From: Nitrosomonas sp.
GTDB lineage: Bacteria; Pseudomonadota; Gammaproteobacteria; Burkholderiales; Nitrosomonadaceae
NCBI GenBank assembly: GCA_024281825.1
Contig: JAMWZY010000010.1
Location: forward strand, 39,411 to 103,410
Length of the DNA stretch: 64,000 nt
Reading direction: 5' to 3'
Shown here: positions 26,664 to 36,314 of the stretch, one piece after another
How positions within the stretch are numbered: position 1 is the stretch's first letter
Layout: every line of letters begins with the position of its first letter
Position numbers and translations under genes: made by a program
Notes under the pieces: generated by a model
What the model was told of the DNA's origin: nothing
What the model saw: the letters and a program-made list of their open reading frames with translations, nothing else
Database searches by the model: none

Positions 26664-28379
26664 ATGCGAGTCAATTTGCCAGTTTCGAATACAGAGTATC
26701 CCATCGGGGATGACACACTCATTGTATCAACCACTGACACCAAAGGAAGGATCACATTTATAAACCAGACATTTATAGAGGTTAGTGGATTCTCTGAAGA
26801 TGAATTGATCGGTAAAGCGCATAACATAGTGCGTCATCCTGATACGCCACCAGAAGCCTTTGAAGATTTATGGAGAACACTTAAAGCAGGTAAACCATGG
26901 ACCGGTTTGGTTAAAAATCGCCGCAAAAATGGGGATTTTTATTGGGTTATGGGTAATGCTACACCATTAGTAAAAAATGGAACTATTATTGGGTATTTAT
27001 CTGTTCGTACCAAACCATCACGAGAGGTTATCGACACAGTAGCGCCAATTTATCGCCAATTTATCAATGGAACAGCTAAAAATCTCATCATAAAAAATGG
27101 TGCCGTTGTTCGCACTGATCTGATTGGAAAAATTATTTCATTTTTCAAGATAACTTTAGGGAAACGGATCGCACTCTATTTGTCTATCCCAACGCTGTTA
27201 TTATTGAGCGCTGTAGGTGCCGGGTGGTGGGGTTTAACACAGACGACAGCAACTCCATCATGGTTGAGTAGCTTTATTCCAATCGCCACTATGAGCGGTG
27301 TTTTATCAATGTGTGTGGTTGGATATTTCCTTAAAAGAAATACGTTAAAACCTTTAAATAAAGCTATCGAAATAGCCAATACACTGGCAGCTGGAGATCT
27401 ACAAACTACGATCACTAATGAGTTTTCAGATGAATTTGGTGCCTTGATTAATGCACTCAAGCAAACGGGAATCAATCTTCGCGCAACGGTTTCGGATATT
27501 CGTAACAGTGCCGAATTAGTGCGACAAGCATCCAGTGAAATAGCGAGTGGTAATCTCGACTTATCACAACGCACAGAAGAACAAGCTTCTTCACTCGAAG
27601 AAACAGCATCCAGTATGGAAGAACTGACTTCTACCGTGAAACAAAACGCCGATAATGCTAAGCAAGCTAATCAACTTTCAACGAATGCCAGTAATACTGC
27701 GCTCAAGGGTGGACAGATGATGGTTAAAGTGGTGGAGACTATGTCTTCAATCAGCGATAGCTCAAGTAAGATTGCAAATATCATCAACACTATTAATGAA
27801 ATTGCTTTTCAAACTAACATCCTAGCATTAAATGCTGCCGTAGAAGCAGCTCGCGCTGGTGAGCAAGGTCGGGGGTTTGCTGTTGTTGCCACAGAAGTTA
27901 GAAATCTTGCTCAACGAAGCGCAACTGCAGCCAAAGAAATCAAAAACCTTATTCATGATTCCGTAGAAAAAGTTGAAAATGGAAATAATTTGGTCAACGA
28001 AGCGGGAAAAACAATGGAAGATATTGTTTCTGCTGTTCAACAAGTTACTGTAATTATGTCAGAAATTACAGCAGCCTCACTTGAACAAAGCTTAGGTATC
28101 GAACAAATCAACCAAGCAGTTACGCAAATGGATGAAGTTACGCAGCAAAATGCAGCACTTGTAGAAGAAGCTGCAGCATCTGCGGAATCTCTGGAGCATC
28201 AAGCTAAGGACCTCATTGGCTCAATTTCTATTTTTAAGGTAAACCATGCCGCTCAGAATGTCGCAGCAATTCAGCCACTCGCCAGTCATAAATCGAATTT
28301 AAGAAAAAATCAGTTATTTTCTACGTCGGTTGATAGTGATGATGAGTATACGAAAAAGACTGTCAACAGTGATACATAA
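26664..28379 (+). CDS. aer: Aer-like PAS/HAMP methyl-accepting chemotaxis receptor
   Basis: Energy/redox taxis receptor of about 571 residues. The ATG at 26664 follows a perfect GGGAGGAAA. The N-terminal PAS domain (residues ~15-115) contains [20 protein letters not shown] and [18 protein letters not shown], the Aer-type FAD-binding pattern. Two membrane helices lie at about 168-190 and 203-225, then HAMP to ~285, then the methyl-accepting domain with the hairpin tip [20 protein letters not shown]. No CheR-binding pentapeptide is seen at the C-terminus. The rest of the chemotaxis system is not in this window. Confidence 0.9.
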   Translation: MRVNLPVSNTEYPIGDDTLIVSTTDTKGRITFINQTFIEVSGFSEDELIGKAHNIVRHPDTPPEAFEDLWRTLKAGKPWTGLVKNRRKNGDFYWVMGNATPLVKNGTIIGYLSVRTKPSREVIDTVAPIYRQFINGTAKNLIIKNGAVVRTDLIGKIISFFKITLGKRIALYLSIPTLLLLSAVGAGWWGLTQTTATPSWLSSFIPIATMSGVLSMCVVGYFLKRNTLKPLNKAIEIANTLAAGDLQTTITNEFSDEFGALINALKQTGINLRATVSDIRNSAELVRQASSEIASGNLDLSQRTEEQASSLEETASSMEELTSTVKQNADNAKQANQLSTNASNTALKGGQMMVKVVETMSSISDSSSKIANIINTINEIAFQTNILALNAAVEAARAGEQGRGFAVVATEVRNLAQRSATAAKEIKNLIHDSVEKVENGNNLVNEAGKTMEDIVSAVQQVTVIMSEITAASLEQSLGIEQINQAVTQMDEVTQQNAALVEEAAASAESLEHQAKDLIGSISIFKVNHAAQNVAAIQPLASHKSNLRKNQLFSTSVDSDDEYTKKTVNSDT

Positions 28380-28518
28380 TTGCAGGGCATTTATATGCCA
28401 AAGCTTCTCTTATAGAGGATCGCTGAAATCATATAGCATCCATTATTTTTTTGATTTTCTTACTGATGGGTATTTCAGATTTTTTTCCTGTGACTATATA
28501 ATTAACCGAATAATTTTC

Positions 28519-28549
28519 AGACTACCGCATTAACCCGATAGTCTAATGC
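28519..28549 (+). promoter_or_regulatory. two mutually exclusive hairpins before the methyltransferase gene
   Basis: AGACTA (28519-28524) pairs with TAGTCT (28539-28544), while GCATTA (28527-28532) pairs with TAATGC (28544-28549). The stems interleave, so only one can form at a time. They end 21 bp before the ATG at 28571. Regulatory meaning is speculative. Confidence 0.3.
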
Positions 28550-28570
28550 ATCGACTTTTAGAGGCAATAA

Positions 28571-29542
28571 ATGTCTACTACACCTCTCGCAATTAATGCT
28601 TCGGTTGTTTCATTGTTACAATGCCCTGTTTGTCATCACCATTTGAACTCACATGAAGCAACTTTTGCGTGCAAATCGTGCCAGGCCATTTTTCCAATCG
28701 TAAATGGCATTCCTGTATTAATTAATGAATCAAACAGTCTGTTTTCACTCAGCGATTTTATTCATCACCGTACTACTACATTCGAAGATACGAAAATTTC
28801 TTCGATTAAGAACCGCATTAAAAGTTTTTTACCGACACTGGGTCGTAACACCAAGGGCCCCGAAAATTACCAAAAATTAGTCGATCACTTGCTCGAACAA
28901 ACGCCATTTCCTGTTATTTTGATTATCGGGGGAGGAATCCTAGGTGAAGGAATGGAAATATTGACTAAGGACAGTAGAATTCAGCTTGTAGAAACGGATG
29001 TTTCTTTCGCTCCTAGGACTCAGATGATCTGTGACGGACATGATTTACCTTTTGGCGATCATTCATTTGATTGTGTCATTATCCAAGCAGTCTTAGAGCA
29101 TGTTGTCGATCCTTACCGTTGTGTCGCTGAGATGCATCGTGTGCTCAAATTGGATGGGTTAGTCTATGCAGAAACACCCTTCATGCAGCAAGTTCATATG
29201 GGTTGCTACGATTTCACGCGCTTTACGCACTTAGGCCATCGCCGATTATTTCGCTACTTCAGCGAAATTGAAAGCGGTGCCGTTTGTGGGTCAGGAATGG
29301 CATTAGCATGGGCTTATCGGTATTTCCTACTCAGTTTTTGCGAGCACCCGAGAATCCGTCAATTTGTTTATTATTTTTCAAGCTTTACCGGTTTCTTTTT
29401 AAAGTATTTTGATTCAAGTATTATTAACTCACCTGGCACACTAGATGCCGCATCGGGTTACTATTTTATGGGTCGGAGAAACGAAAAGCCAATCAGTGAT
29501 CGAGAAATTATTCAGCTTTATCGGGGATTACAAAAAATTTAA
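28571..29542 (+). CDS. SAM-dependent methyltransferase with N-terminal zinc ribbon
   Basis: 323 residues; GAGG lies six bases before the ATG. An N-terminal Trm112-like ribbon has two cysteine pairs (CPVCHHHLNSH and CKSCQAIFPIVNGIPVLI). A class I methyltransferase domain follows: VILIIGGGILGEGMEIL (SAM loop, unusual GGGIxGEG), DGHDLPFGDHSFDCVIIQAV, LEHVVDPYRCVAEMHRVL and GLVYAETPFMQQVH. The C-terminal ~90 residues carry hydrophobic patches. This layout is common in glycan- or lipid-modifying methyltransferases. Substrate unknown. Confidence 0.78.
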   Translation: MSTTPLAINASVVSLLQCPVCHHHLNSHEATFACKSCQAIFPIVNGIPVLINESNSLFSLSDFIHHRTTTFEDTKISSIKNRIKSFLPTLGRNTKGPENYQKLVDHLLEQTPFPVILIIGGGILGEGMEILTKDSRIQLVETDVSFAPRTQMICDGHDLPFGDHSFDCVIIQAVLEHVVDPYRCVAEMHRVLKLDGLVYAETPFMQQVHMGCYDFTRFTHLGHRRLFRYFSEIESGAVCGSGMALAWAYRYFLLSFCEHPRIRQFVYYFSSFTGFFLKYFDSSIINSPGTLDAASGYYFMGRRNEKPISDREIIQLYRGLQKI

Positions 29543-29685
29543 CTAGTTTTTTCTTTGATCTAAAAACAATTCGGACAGTATCTTGTCGCCCTTAATCGCG
29601 GTTATAGCTGATTTAACCTTAAATCCCTATATGTAATCTCTTCCCGCTCTTTTCGTGCACTTCGTACGAAGAAAAGCTCTCTCCA

Positions 29686-30606
29686 TCAGATCGTTCCGCC
29701 ATTCTCTAGCCATTTGCGGCAATCTGAGGCCAGCGCACGTCTACAAGCATCATCATAGAATGTCAATTCTTCATCAGAAAGTACATCGCGCCAACGATTA
29801 TTAGTACCCTTATGCATGAAAGTCTCCGCTCCACCTTTCCAGAATTGGCCGCCTCCTGGCGCATACAGTTCACCTTGGCGTTTCATTTCTGCAAAGGAAA
29901 TTGCTTTGATGATTCCGTCCCAAGCTTTTCCTGGCACCTCAATTTCCAGAAACGTGGCAATGCGGCGGACTTCACGCTCAGTATCTGCGAGCATGTCGGT
30001 ATAATGGAACAACTGAATGTTAGGCAAGTGACGGAAATTCCACCAGGATTGCACATTCGCAAGATGCGACCAATATGGCCAACCGTCAGCTTCCCACGCA
30101 AACGAGCTACGGGTTATCCAATTCTGCCAGAAGGTATGGATATCATCCGGCGGTTGCGGAAGTTCATCTCCCATGCGCCCGGGCAGCATATTTAGGAGCA
30201 TCAGCATTTCTTCCTTCATACCGGTGTAGTGATTCCACAACGACATAAAAACATCGCGAGCATCGCGTGCGATATAGAGATATTTGACCTTTTCATTATA
30301 AAGCAAGCCATCAAGGGGCAGATGCGTTTTAATAAAGCGGCGATGCTGCTGCAACTTCAAATTATTCAGAACCACTTCGAGTGGAACAACCCGCATATCT
30401 AACCACGGAGACATTTGCGCTGGCGGAGCTGGGAAGTTCCCATCTGGAAATAGCAAATGCGCAACAATCGCTTGCGTCCAGGTTGTACCTGCCTTGTACG
30501 ACGTTGCAATAACGATATCATCTCCGCGAGATTCGAAATAATCCCAACGTGTACTGTCGAAGTGATGGTTCTGATAGATATGTGTGCGTTCCGGTAAATT
30601 TTGCAT
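29686..30606 (-). CDS. sulfotransferase
   Basis: PAPS-dependent sulfotransferase of 306 residues, cytosolic-type fold. The 5'-phosphosulfate loop is TSYKAGTTWTQAIVAHLLF (residues ~34-52), the 3'-phosphate motif is YIARDARDVFMSLWNHY, and the C-terminal RWRDVLSDEELTFYDDACR is the PAPS-binding end. A candidate catalytic His lies in FIKTHLPLDG. It transfers sulfate to an unknown acceptor. It converges on the zinc-ribbon methyltransferase gene. Such genes are scattered in bacteria, so horizontal acquisition is possible but not shown by composition. Confidence 0.88.
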   Translation of the reverse strand: MQNLPERTHIYQNHHFDSTRWDYFESRGDDIVIATSYKAGTTWTQAIVAHLLFPDGNFPAPPAQMSPWLDMRVVPLEVVLNNLKLQQHRRFIKTHLPLDGLLYNEKVKYLYIARDARDVFMSLWNHYTGMKEEMLMLLNMLPGRMGDELPQPPDDIHTFWQNWITRSSFAWEADGWPYWSHLANVQSWWNFRHLPNIQLFHYTDMLADTEREVRRIATFLEIEVPGKAWDGIIKAISFAEMKRQGELYAPGGGQFWKGGAETFMHKGTNNRWRDVLSDEELTFYDDACRRALASDCRKWLENGGTI

Positions 30607-30766
30607 CTAAACGACCTGTAATTAAATATTGCCAAAATATAGAGATGCGCCCGATTTGGTAAACAATTGCAGTGTACAGCTAAAATGATAGGCTTCAGTC
30701 ACTTGGATGTAAGACTCTTACCATTATTGATGATTGACATTGCGCTGATTCAGTCTCTCCTGAAAA

Positions 30767-32155
30767 TTATATGCGTCTCCAAGTAGTGCCTTGCGCGCTA
30801 TCCTCTAGAACAACTCCTTTGACAAGCAATTGCTTACGAACATTATCCGCATCGGAGTAACGTTTCTCCGCACGTGCAGAAACACGCTCGCGAATGAATT
30901 GTTCTATCTCATCTTCGGTTAATACATTTAAATCATTGCCAGATGGACTATTTTGTAGATAATCCTGTGGATTCTGCTGTAATAGTCCTAACAAACCACC
31001 GAGCGATTTTAATAATATTGCAAGTTCCTTCGAGCTACTTTTATTGATTTCACTGGCCAATTCAAACAATACCGCTATCGCTTCCGGTGTATTGAAATCG
31101 TCTTCCATAGCAATCCTGAACCTTTCTGCATAAATACTATTCCAGTTAATCGCTGATGAGTTGATATGAATAGGACCCACTTCTCTAAGTGCTATATATA
31201 AACGATCCAAAGCCAGCTTGGTATCCTTCAAATGCTGATCGGAATAATTCAACGGACTGCGATAATGTGCGCGCAAAATAAAAAAACGCACAACTTCTGG
31301 TTGGTAGTAATTAAGAATTTCCCGAACAGTAAAAAAATTCCCCAATGACTTTGACATTTTTTCATTATCGACACGTACAAAGCCATTATGCATCCAGTAA
31401 TTTACAAAAGGATGATCATGTGCCCCCTCGCTCTGTGCGATTTCATTCTCATGATGTGGAAATTGCAAATCTTGGCCGCCTCCATGAATATCGAATTGAA
31501 CACCCAGCAGCTGACCGCTCATCGCTGAGCATTCAATATGCCAACCCGGCCTTCCCTTTCCCCAGGGGGAATCCCAAAAAGGCTCGCCGGGCTTAGCTGA
31601 TTTCCATAAAACAAAATCCAGCGGATCTTTTTTACGGGAATCGATTTCAACTCGCTCACCTGCGCGTAAATCCTCAAGTGATTTCCCAGACAATTTACCG
31701 TAATTGGGGAAATGATGAACTGAATAATATACATCGCCATTGACTGCATGGTAAGCTAATTTTTTCTCAACTAACGTGTTGATCATATCAATCATAGATC
31801 CAATATAGGCAGTTGCACGTGGCTCATGCGTGGGTTGCGACACACCCAAAGCGGCTGCATCCTGGTTCATGGCTTGAATATAACGATCGGTTAAGGCTTC
31901 AATTGATTCTTGGTTGTCTTGCGCACGTTTAATAATCTTATCGTCCACATCAGTAATATTACGAACATAATTCACCTCAAATCCGTTGATTTTTAACCAG
32001 CGAATTACCATATCGAATACGACTAGAACCCTCGCGTGGCCCAGATGACAATAATCATAAACTGTCATACCGCAGACATAAATTTTTACTTCTCCTGGCA
32101 CCAATGGAACAAATTCTTGTTTTTCTCGAGCAATTGAGTTGAAAATTTTGAGCAT
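30767..32155 (-). CDS. cysS: cysteinyl-tRNA synthetase
   Basis: Class I synthetase charging tRNA-Cys, 462 residues, normal length. The HIGH motif is HLGH at residues 37-40; zinc ligands include C28 (VCGMTVYD), the Cys in WHIECSAM, and the HHENEIAQ histidine; KMSKSLGNF is the second catalytic motif. The C-terminal DALR-like helices and the [15 protein letters not shown]-like end (here [20 protein letters not shown]) are present. Divergent from the ppiA-ppiB pair, a common arrangement in beta- and gammaproteobacteria. Confidence 0.97.
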   Translation of the reverse strand: MLKIFNSIAREKQEFVPLVPGEVKIYVCGMTVYDYCHLGHARVLVVFDMVIRWLKINGFEVNYVRNITDVDDKIIKRAQDNQESIEALTDRYIQAMNQDAAALGVSQPTHEPRATAYIGSMIDMINTLVEKKLAYHAVNGDVYYSVHHFPNYGKLSGKSLEDLRAGERVEIDSRKKDPLDFVLWKSAKPGEPFWDSPWGKGRPGWHIECSAMSGQLLGVQFDIHGGGQDLQFPHHENEIAQSEGAHDHPFVNYWMHNGFVRVDNEKMSKSLGNFFTVREILNYYQPEVVRFFILRAHYRSPLNYSDQHLKDTKLALDRLYIALREVGPIHINSSAINWNSIYAERFRIAMEDDFNTPEAIAVLFELASEINKSSSKELAILLKSLGGLLGLLQQNPQDYLQNSPSGNDLNVLTEDEIEQFIRERVSARAEKRYSDADNVRKQLLVKGVVLEDSAQGTTWRRI

Positions 32156-32326
32156 AAAAAAATAAGCGGATTAATTGTAGAATTGGGTTACTTCTTGGTA
32201 AAATTCTGGATATTTTGGGCTAACAGCGAAACTCACGCAGTATAGCATACCGCCGGAATTGAAGCTTTTATCACCTTTATAACCAATGATCCTTAGGCAA
32301 TTCTTCTTCTCTTAACAGGAAAAAAT

Positions 32327-32923
32327 ATGTATAACCGCCTTAGTCTGTTTGTGCTGCTTTTCACTTTCCTATTCTTATCATCGAATGGCCATGCAGAAAA
32401 TGTTACTGTAGAAATAAAAACCAGCTTGGGAAATGTCACCATTGAGCTTCATTCCGATAAAGCGCCAAAAACCGTAGCAAATTTCTTGCAATATGTTGAC
32501 GATGGTTTTTACAAAAATACAATTTTTCATCGTGTTATTCCAAACTTCATGGTGCAAGGTGGTGGTTTTGATGCCGATTTGAACCAAAAACCCACACGCC
32601 CTCCAATACCGATCGAATCTGACACCGGTTTAAAGAACGACATTGGAACGATAGCCATGGCACGTACTTCTGATCCCAATTCGGCCACTGCACAATTTTT
32701 CATCAATGTTGCCAAGAATGATTTCTTGAATTTCAAAGCACCTAATGCCAGTGGCTATGGCTACGCTGTTTTTGGTAAAGTAGTCAAGGGTATGGAAGTC
32801 GTGAATAAAATCGCTTCGACACCGACAGGCTCTTCTGGTCCATTTTCAAGAGATGTCCCTAAAACCAATATTATCATTCAAGATATTACTCGTATCTCGA
32901 GTTCTAAAAAGACTCATCAATAA
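32327..32923 (+). CDS. ppiA: periplasmic cyclophilin peptidyl-prolyl isomerase
   Basis: 198 residues with a signal peptide (MYNRLSLFVLLFTFLFLSSN, cut after GHA). The mature domain has the cyclophilin core FHRVIPNFMVQGGGFDADL, with the catalytic Arg in FHRVI, and ATAQFFINVAKNDFLNF. It catalyses proline isomerisation during folding of exported proteins. It lies 34 bp upstream of the cytoplasmic paralogue; the pair appears to be a local duplication with one copy exported. Confidence 0.93.
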   Translation: MYNRLSLFVLLFTFLFLSSNGHAENVTVEIKTSLGNVTIELHSDKAPKTVANFLQYVDDGFYKNTIFHRVIPNFMVQGGGFDADLNQKPTRPPIPIESDTGLKNDIGTIAMARTSDPNSATAQFFINVAKNDFLNFKAPNASGYGYAVFGKVVKGMEVVNKIASTPTGSSGPFSRDVPKTNIIIQDITRISSSKKTHQ

Positions 32924-32957
32924 TTCAATACCGAACTGTATCAATTAAGGAAGCATT

Positions 32958-33449
32958 ATGGTCAAGCTACATACTAACTTTGGCATCATCACTCTGGAAC
33001 TAGATCAAGAAAAAGCCCCTGTAACAGTGGAAAATTTCTTACACTATGTCAATAGTGGGTTCTACGATAATACGATATTCCATCGTGTCATCGACGATTT
33101 CATGATTCAAGGTGGTGGATTAGAGTCCGACATGAAACAAAAAAGCACACAGGCACCGATTCAAAATGAAGCAGCGAATGGGCTGAAAAATGATGCTTAC
33201 ACCATTGCCATGGCACGAACGGCTGATGTTCATTCAGCTACCTCGCAATTTTTTATCAATGTAGCCAATAACGGTTTTTTGAACTACCAATCGGCAACAC
33301 CACAAGGTTTTGGCTATTGTGTTTTTGGTAAAGTTATCGAGGGTCAGGATGTTGTCGATAAAATTAAGAAAGTAAAGACAGGAAACGCTGCCGGACACCA
33401 AAACGTACCGGTTGAAGATGTCGTTATCGAAAAAGCAGAAGTCGCATAG
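32958..33449 (+). CDS. ppiB: cytoplasmic cyclophilin peptidyl-prolyl isomerase
   Basis: 163 residues, no signal peptide. [40 protein letters not shown] and [18 protein letters not shown] are typical of PpiB. A good ribosome site (AAGGAAGC) precedes the ATG. It follows ppiA directly and is strongly similar to it throughout the core. It assists folding in the cytoplasm. Confidence 0.95.
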   Translation: MVKLHTNFGIITLELDQEKAPVTVENFLHYVNSGFYDNTIFHRVIDDFMIQGGGLESDMKQKSTQAPIQNEAANGLKNDAYTIAMARTADVHSATSQFFINVANNGFLNYQSATPQGFGYCVFGKVIEGQDVVDKIKKVKTGNAAGHQNVPVEDVVIEKAEVA

Positions 33450-33616
33450 CTAGAATAAGCCTTCCAAGTGATTAACTCCCTAAAGAAAAGTCTGCAACGG
33501 TGGATGAAACAATTGATGCAATAAAAGGATGAGGCAGCCTACAAGCTTTAAGCACTGATTAATTGGCCCTAAAGAATCCTACTTATTGTTATCTTCTTTT
33601 GCTAAAAGGAAAACCG

Positions 33617-34009
33617 ATGGATAAACTGGGGCTTCCAATCGTTCTACTGGCAGCTTTATGGGGCGCTGTAAACACTACGCTGAGTTTCTTTCAGATCATT
33701 AACGCTCGTCGCGACATGATGTTTGAGATGATTGATAAATGTGGTTATTGCACGGAACAAACACTCGGTCCGATCGAAATCTATCTGACCAATCTTCTCC
33801 CACTCTCCATCGGAAACATTATCTTTCTTAGTTTGATTAGTTACGTAATTCTATCCATTCCGCGCCACATGAAAATTGAAGATGAATCGGAAGCCAAACG
33901 GCTAAAATCAGCCTGTTTAGCGATTGCAATCCTCCCTATTTTTGGAGCGTTATCTTTTGCCGTAGGTGGAATATTTGATATGGTCATGCTGATTCGATCT
34001 TTGAAATGA
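33617..34009 (+). CDS. small membrane protein, three predicted TM helices
   Basis: About 130 residues from the ATG at 33617 (MDKLGLPIVLLAALWGAVNT), supported by AAAAGGAAAA upstream; an earlier in-frame start at 33563 lacks one. Hydrophobic segments at about 5-25, 58-80 and 98-122. A short loop holds a CGYC pair, which could bind metal or form a disulfide. Its stop overlaps the next start as ATGA, so it is coupled to the lipoprotein hydrolase. Family not recognised. Confidence 0.65.
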   Translation: MDKLGLPIVLLAALWGAVNTTLSFFQIINARRDMMFEMIDKCGYCTEQTLGPIEIYLTNLLPLSIGNIIFLSLISYVILSIPRHMKIEDESEAKRLKSACLAIAILPIFGALSFAVGGIFDMVMLIRSLK

Positions 34010-34965
34010 TCCATAATCTTTTCACAAGAACGATTATCCTTATAGTGTTATCTGGATTTCTAAATTTGAGTGGCTGTGCGGTCATGGACAGAAACACTCC
34101 GAGTTGGTCGAAATATCGTAACCCTGATGAAATAGATGAATTACGACTAGCCGCCAGTAGTGTCGGCCAAGGAGATCCTGTTTTACTCATCCATGGCTTT
34201 GGTGCCAGCCGCTATAGTTGGCGGTATGTTATTGAGCCACTGGCACAAAAATACCGTGTCATTGCCATTGATCTAAAAGGCTTTGGAGAGTCTCCGAAAC
34301 CACGCGATGATCAATACTCCGTTTATGAACAAGCCAGATTGGTACGAAATTTCATCCTTGAAAACAAACTGAAAAATCTTCACATTATTGGGCATTCTTA
34401 TGGCGGCGGAGTAGCGCTGGCGACATCGATCTATCTATCCATATCACATCCAGATCTACAAAAAAGCCTGATATTAATAGACAGCATCGCCTATCCGCAA
34501 GATCTTCCAGGTTTCGTCAAAATATTGGCTACCCCGATACTGGGATCACTTATTATCTACGCTATTCCTAACACCTTTCAGGTCAGAAATTTACTGAAGA
34601 AAGTGTATTTCAATGATAATCTGATTCCACAAAATGCCGTCGACCATTACGCTGATAATTTGAGCAAACCCAATGCCAAATATGCGACGCTCACCAGCGT
34701 ACGGCAGATGCTTCCAGCAGATTTGCAGCAATTCTCAGAAAATTATGCCAACTTAACGATCCCTACCTTAATTATTTGGAGCGAAGAGGACGAAATTGTG
34801 CCTTTAGCCATTGGCGAGCGCCTCCATAAAAATTTGCCCAACTCAAAATTGATCGTCCTTCATAAGGTTGGCCACGCCGTCCAGGAAGAAGAACCATCAC
34901 TGGTATTACCCTATTTACAGCAATTTCTGGATACGAAAAAACATCGCACTACGCTCAAGCAGTAA
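34006..34965 (+). CDS. lipoprotein alpha/beta hydrolase
   Basis: 319 residues. The N-terminus ends in a lipobox LSGC with Cys24, so the protein is probably lipid-anchored and faces the periplasm. The hydrolase fold shows the oxyanion loop LLIHGFGASRYSW, the nucleophile elbow IIGHSYGGG (Ser131), an acid in IIWSEEDEIVP and the catalytic His in VGHAVQEEEP. Substrate is unknown; candidates are esters or haloalkane-like compounds. Translationally coupled to the small membrane protein before it, which might be an anchor or partner. Confidence 0.85.
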   Translation: MIHNLFTRTIILIVLSGFLNLSGCAVMDRNTPSWSKYRNPDEIDELRLAASSVGQGDPVLLIHGFGASRYSWRYVIEPLAQKYRVIAIDLKGFGESPKPRDDQYSVYEQARLVRNFILENKLKNLHIIGHSYGGGVALATSIYLSISHPDLQKSLILIDSIAYPQDLPGFVKILATPILGSLIIYAIPNTFQVRNLLKKVYFNDNLIPQNAVDHYADNLSKPNAKYATLTSVRQMLPADLQQFSENYANLTIPTLIIWSEEDEIVPLAIGERLHKNLPNSKLIVLHKVGHAVQEEEPSLVLPYLQQFLDTKKHRTTLKQ

Positions 34966-35209
34966 ACATATCCCTGCAACAAAAGATACAAGAATCAAGA
35001 GCTCTACAAAAGTATAACTATCGAGAATATACAGTGAATACATGTGGCAATATTTGCCGGGCTGACTTCCCTTCCACTAAAAAGAATCACGCAAAAAAGC
35101 TCCAATACTATCAATATCAGTCTTTGCTATAGGCTGGCATGATCATTGCTATCAACATCTACAGCAATCCATTAATAAATCTGCAGTGCTCTAACATTTA
35201 GGAGTCTAT

Positions 35210-36172
35210 ATGCAAAATAAATTTGAGAGCTTGGAGCTCGGTCAATTCATTCCCCTGCATTATCATCACAATATGCTGAATGACAATAATCGAATGAAAG
35301 GCTTTAAAGAAGCAATTAATTTGGTGGTCAAACCTGGTGCTAAGGTTCTCGAGTTAGGTGGTGGCACCGGCGTACAATCTTTTTTTGCTGCGCAAAAAGC
35401 ACAAAAAGTTTATTGTGTCGAACGTAACCCAGAATTGGTAAGCGCTGCACGCAGTTTTCTCGCAAAAAATATTAATGGAGATAAAATCGAAGTTATTCAA
35501 GCTGATGCGCTGCATTATCTACCACCGGAACCTGTTGACGTAGTAATCTGTGAAATGCTTCACACGGGTTTGTTACGCGAAAAACAGATGCCTGTTATTG
35601 ATTCGTTTAAAAAACGGTACTTAGAGAAATTTGGCGGCCCACTGCCTATCTTTGTACCAGAGGCAAGTATTCAAGCCGTTCAACCGATAGAACAAAACTT
35701 CTACTTTGAGAATTTCTATGCACCAACGATATTATTTCAAGATCCTTACGCAATCCACGAAAGAAGTAAAAGCCTTGGGAATCCTGAAGTATTCCAATTG
35801 CTATCATATGCTGACCCATTTAATCAAACCTGCCATTGGGATGGGGAAATCATCATGGCTGAGAACGGTCAACTCAATGCACTAAGACTCATTACTAAGA
35901 ATATACTCGCTGTTAATATGCTGACCTACAGCACCATAGATTGGCATACCCAGTATATTATTTTTCCATTATTCGTACCACTTAAGGTAACCAAAGGCGA
36001 TCATGTTTCAATACGTTTTAGTTATCAGGGTGGCGCTCCACTGAATGCACTATCCAATTCATTACAAGTTTGTTTGCGAAATAAACTTGCTTCAGTATTG
36101 CAATCAGCATCCGAGACTCTGCATTGTTCATCGAATTTGCAGTCAAAAATTGCTGAAACAGCCAATGTATAG
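35210..36172 (+). CDS. SAM-dependent methyltransferase, arginine-methyltransferase-like fold
   Basis: 320 residues. The SAM loop VLELGGGTGVQSFFAAQ (residues ~45-60), VYCVERNPELVSAARSFLA and VDVVICEMLHTGLLREKQMP resemble the core of PRMT-like enzymes, with the Glu of ICEML in the double-E region. A beta-rich C-terminal part follows. AGGAG precedes the ATG. No target is indicated by the neighbourhood; a 244-bp gap separates it from the hydrolase upstream, and that gap shows no gene. Confidence 0.75.
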   Translation: MQNKFESLELGQFIPLHYHHNMLNDNNRMKGFKEAINLVVKPGAKVLELGGGTGVQSFFAAQKAQKVYCVERNPELVSAARSFLAKNINGDKIEVIQADALHYLPPEPVDVVICEMLHTGLLREKQMPVIDSFKKRYLEKFGGPLPIFVPEASIQAVQPIEQNFYFENFYAPTILFQDPYAIHERSKSLGNPEVFQLLSYADPFNQTCHWDGEIIMAENGQLNALRLITKNILAVNMLTYSTIDWHTQYIIFPLFVPLKVTKGDHVSIRFSYQGGAPLNALSNSLQVCLRNKLASVLQSASETLHCSSNLQSKIAETANV

Positions 36173-36201
36173 CAATACCTGAGCTCGAAAAAGTATCATT
36201 T

Positions 36202-36234
36202 TCTCCATGAACTACCTAAAGCTGTTCATGGAGA
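36202..36234. terminator. strong hairpin between convergent genes
   Basis: TCTCCATGAAC (36202-36212) and GTTCATGGAGA (36224-36234) form a perfect 11-bp stem with an 11-base loop. It lies between convergent genes; neither side has a good T-tract, so it may act bidirectionally or as an mRNA-stabilising hairpin. Confidence 0.5.
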
Positions 36235-36314
36235 CGATTCCCTTCCCATCAACGCTTCATCAAAAATTCCACCCTCTGCAGCATTAAATGCAGTAATTTA
36301 TTAGAGAATATTTT

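Noticed and set aside
32327-33449. A link between the cyclophilins and the copper-oxidase operon, by analogy with the isomerase in mof loci
   Set aside because: They lie 4 kb away in another transcription unit, in the ordinary cysS-ppiA-ppiB arrangement.
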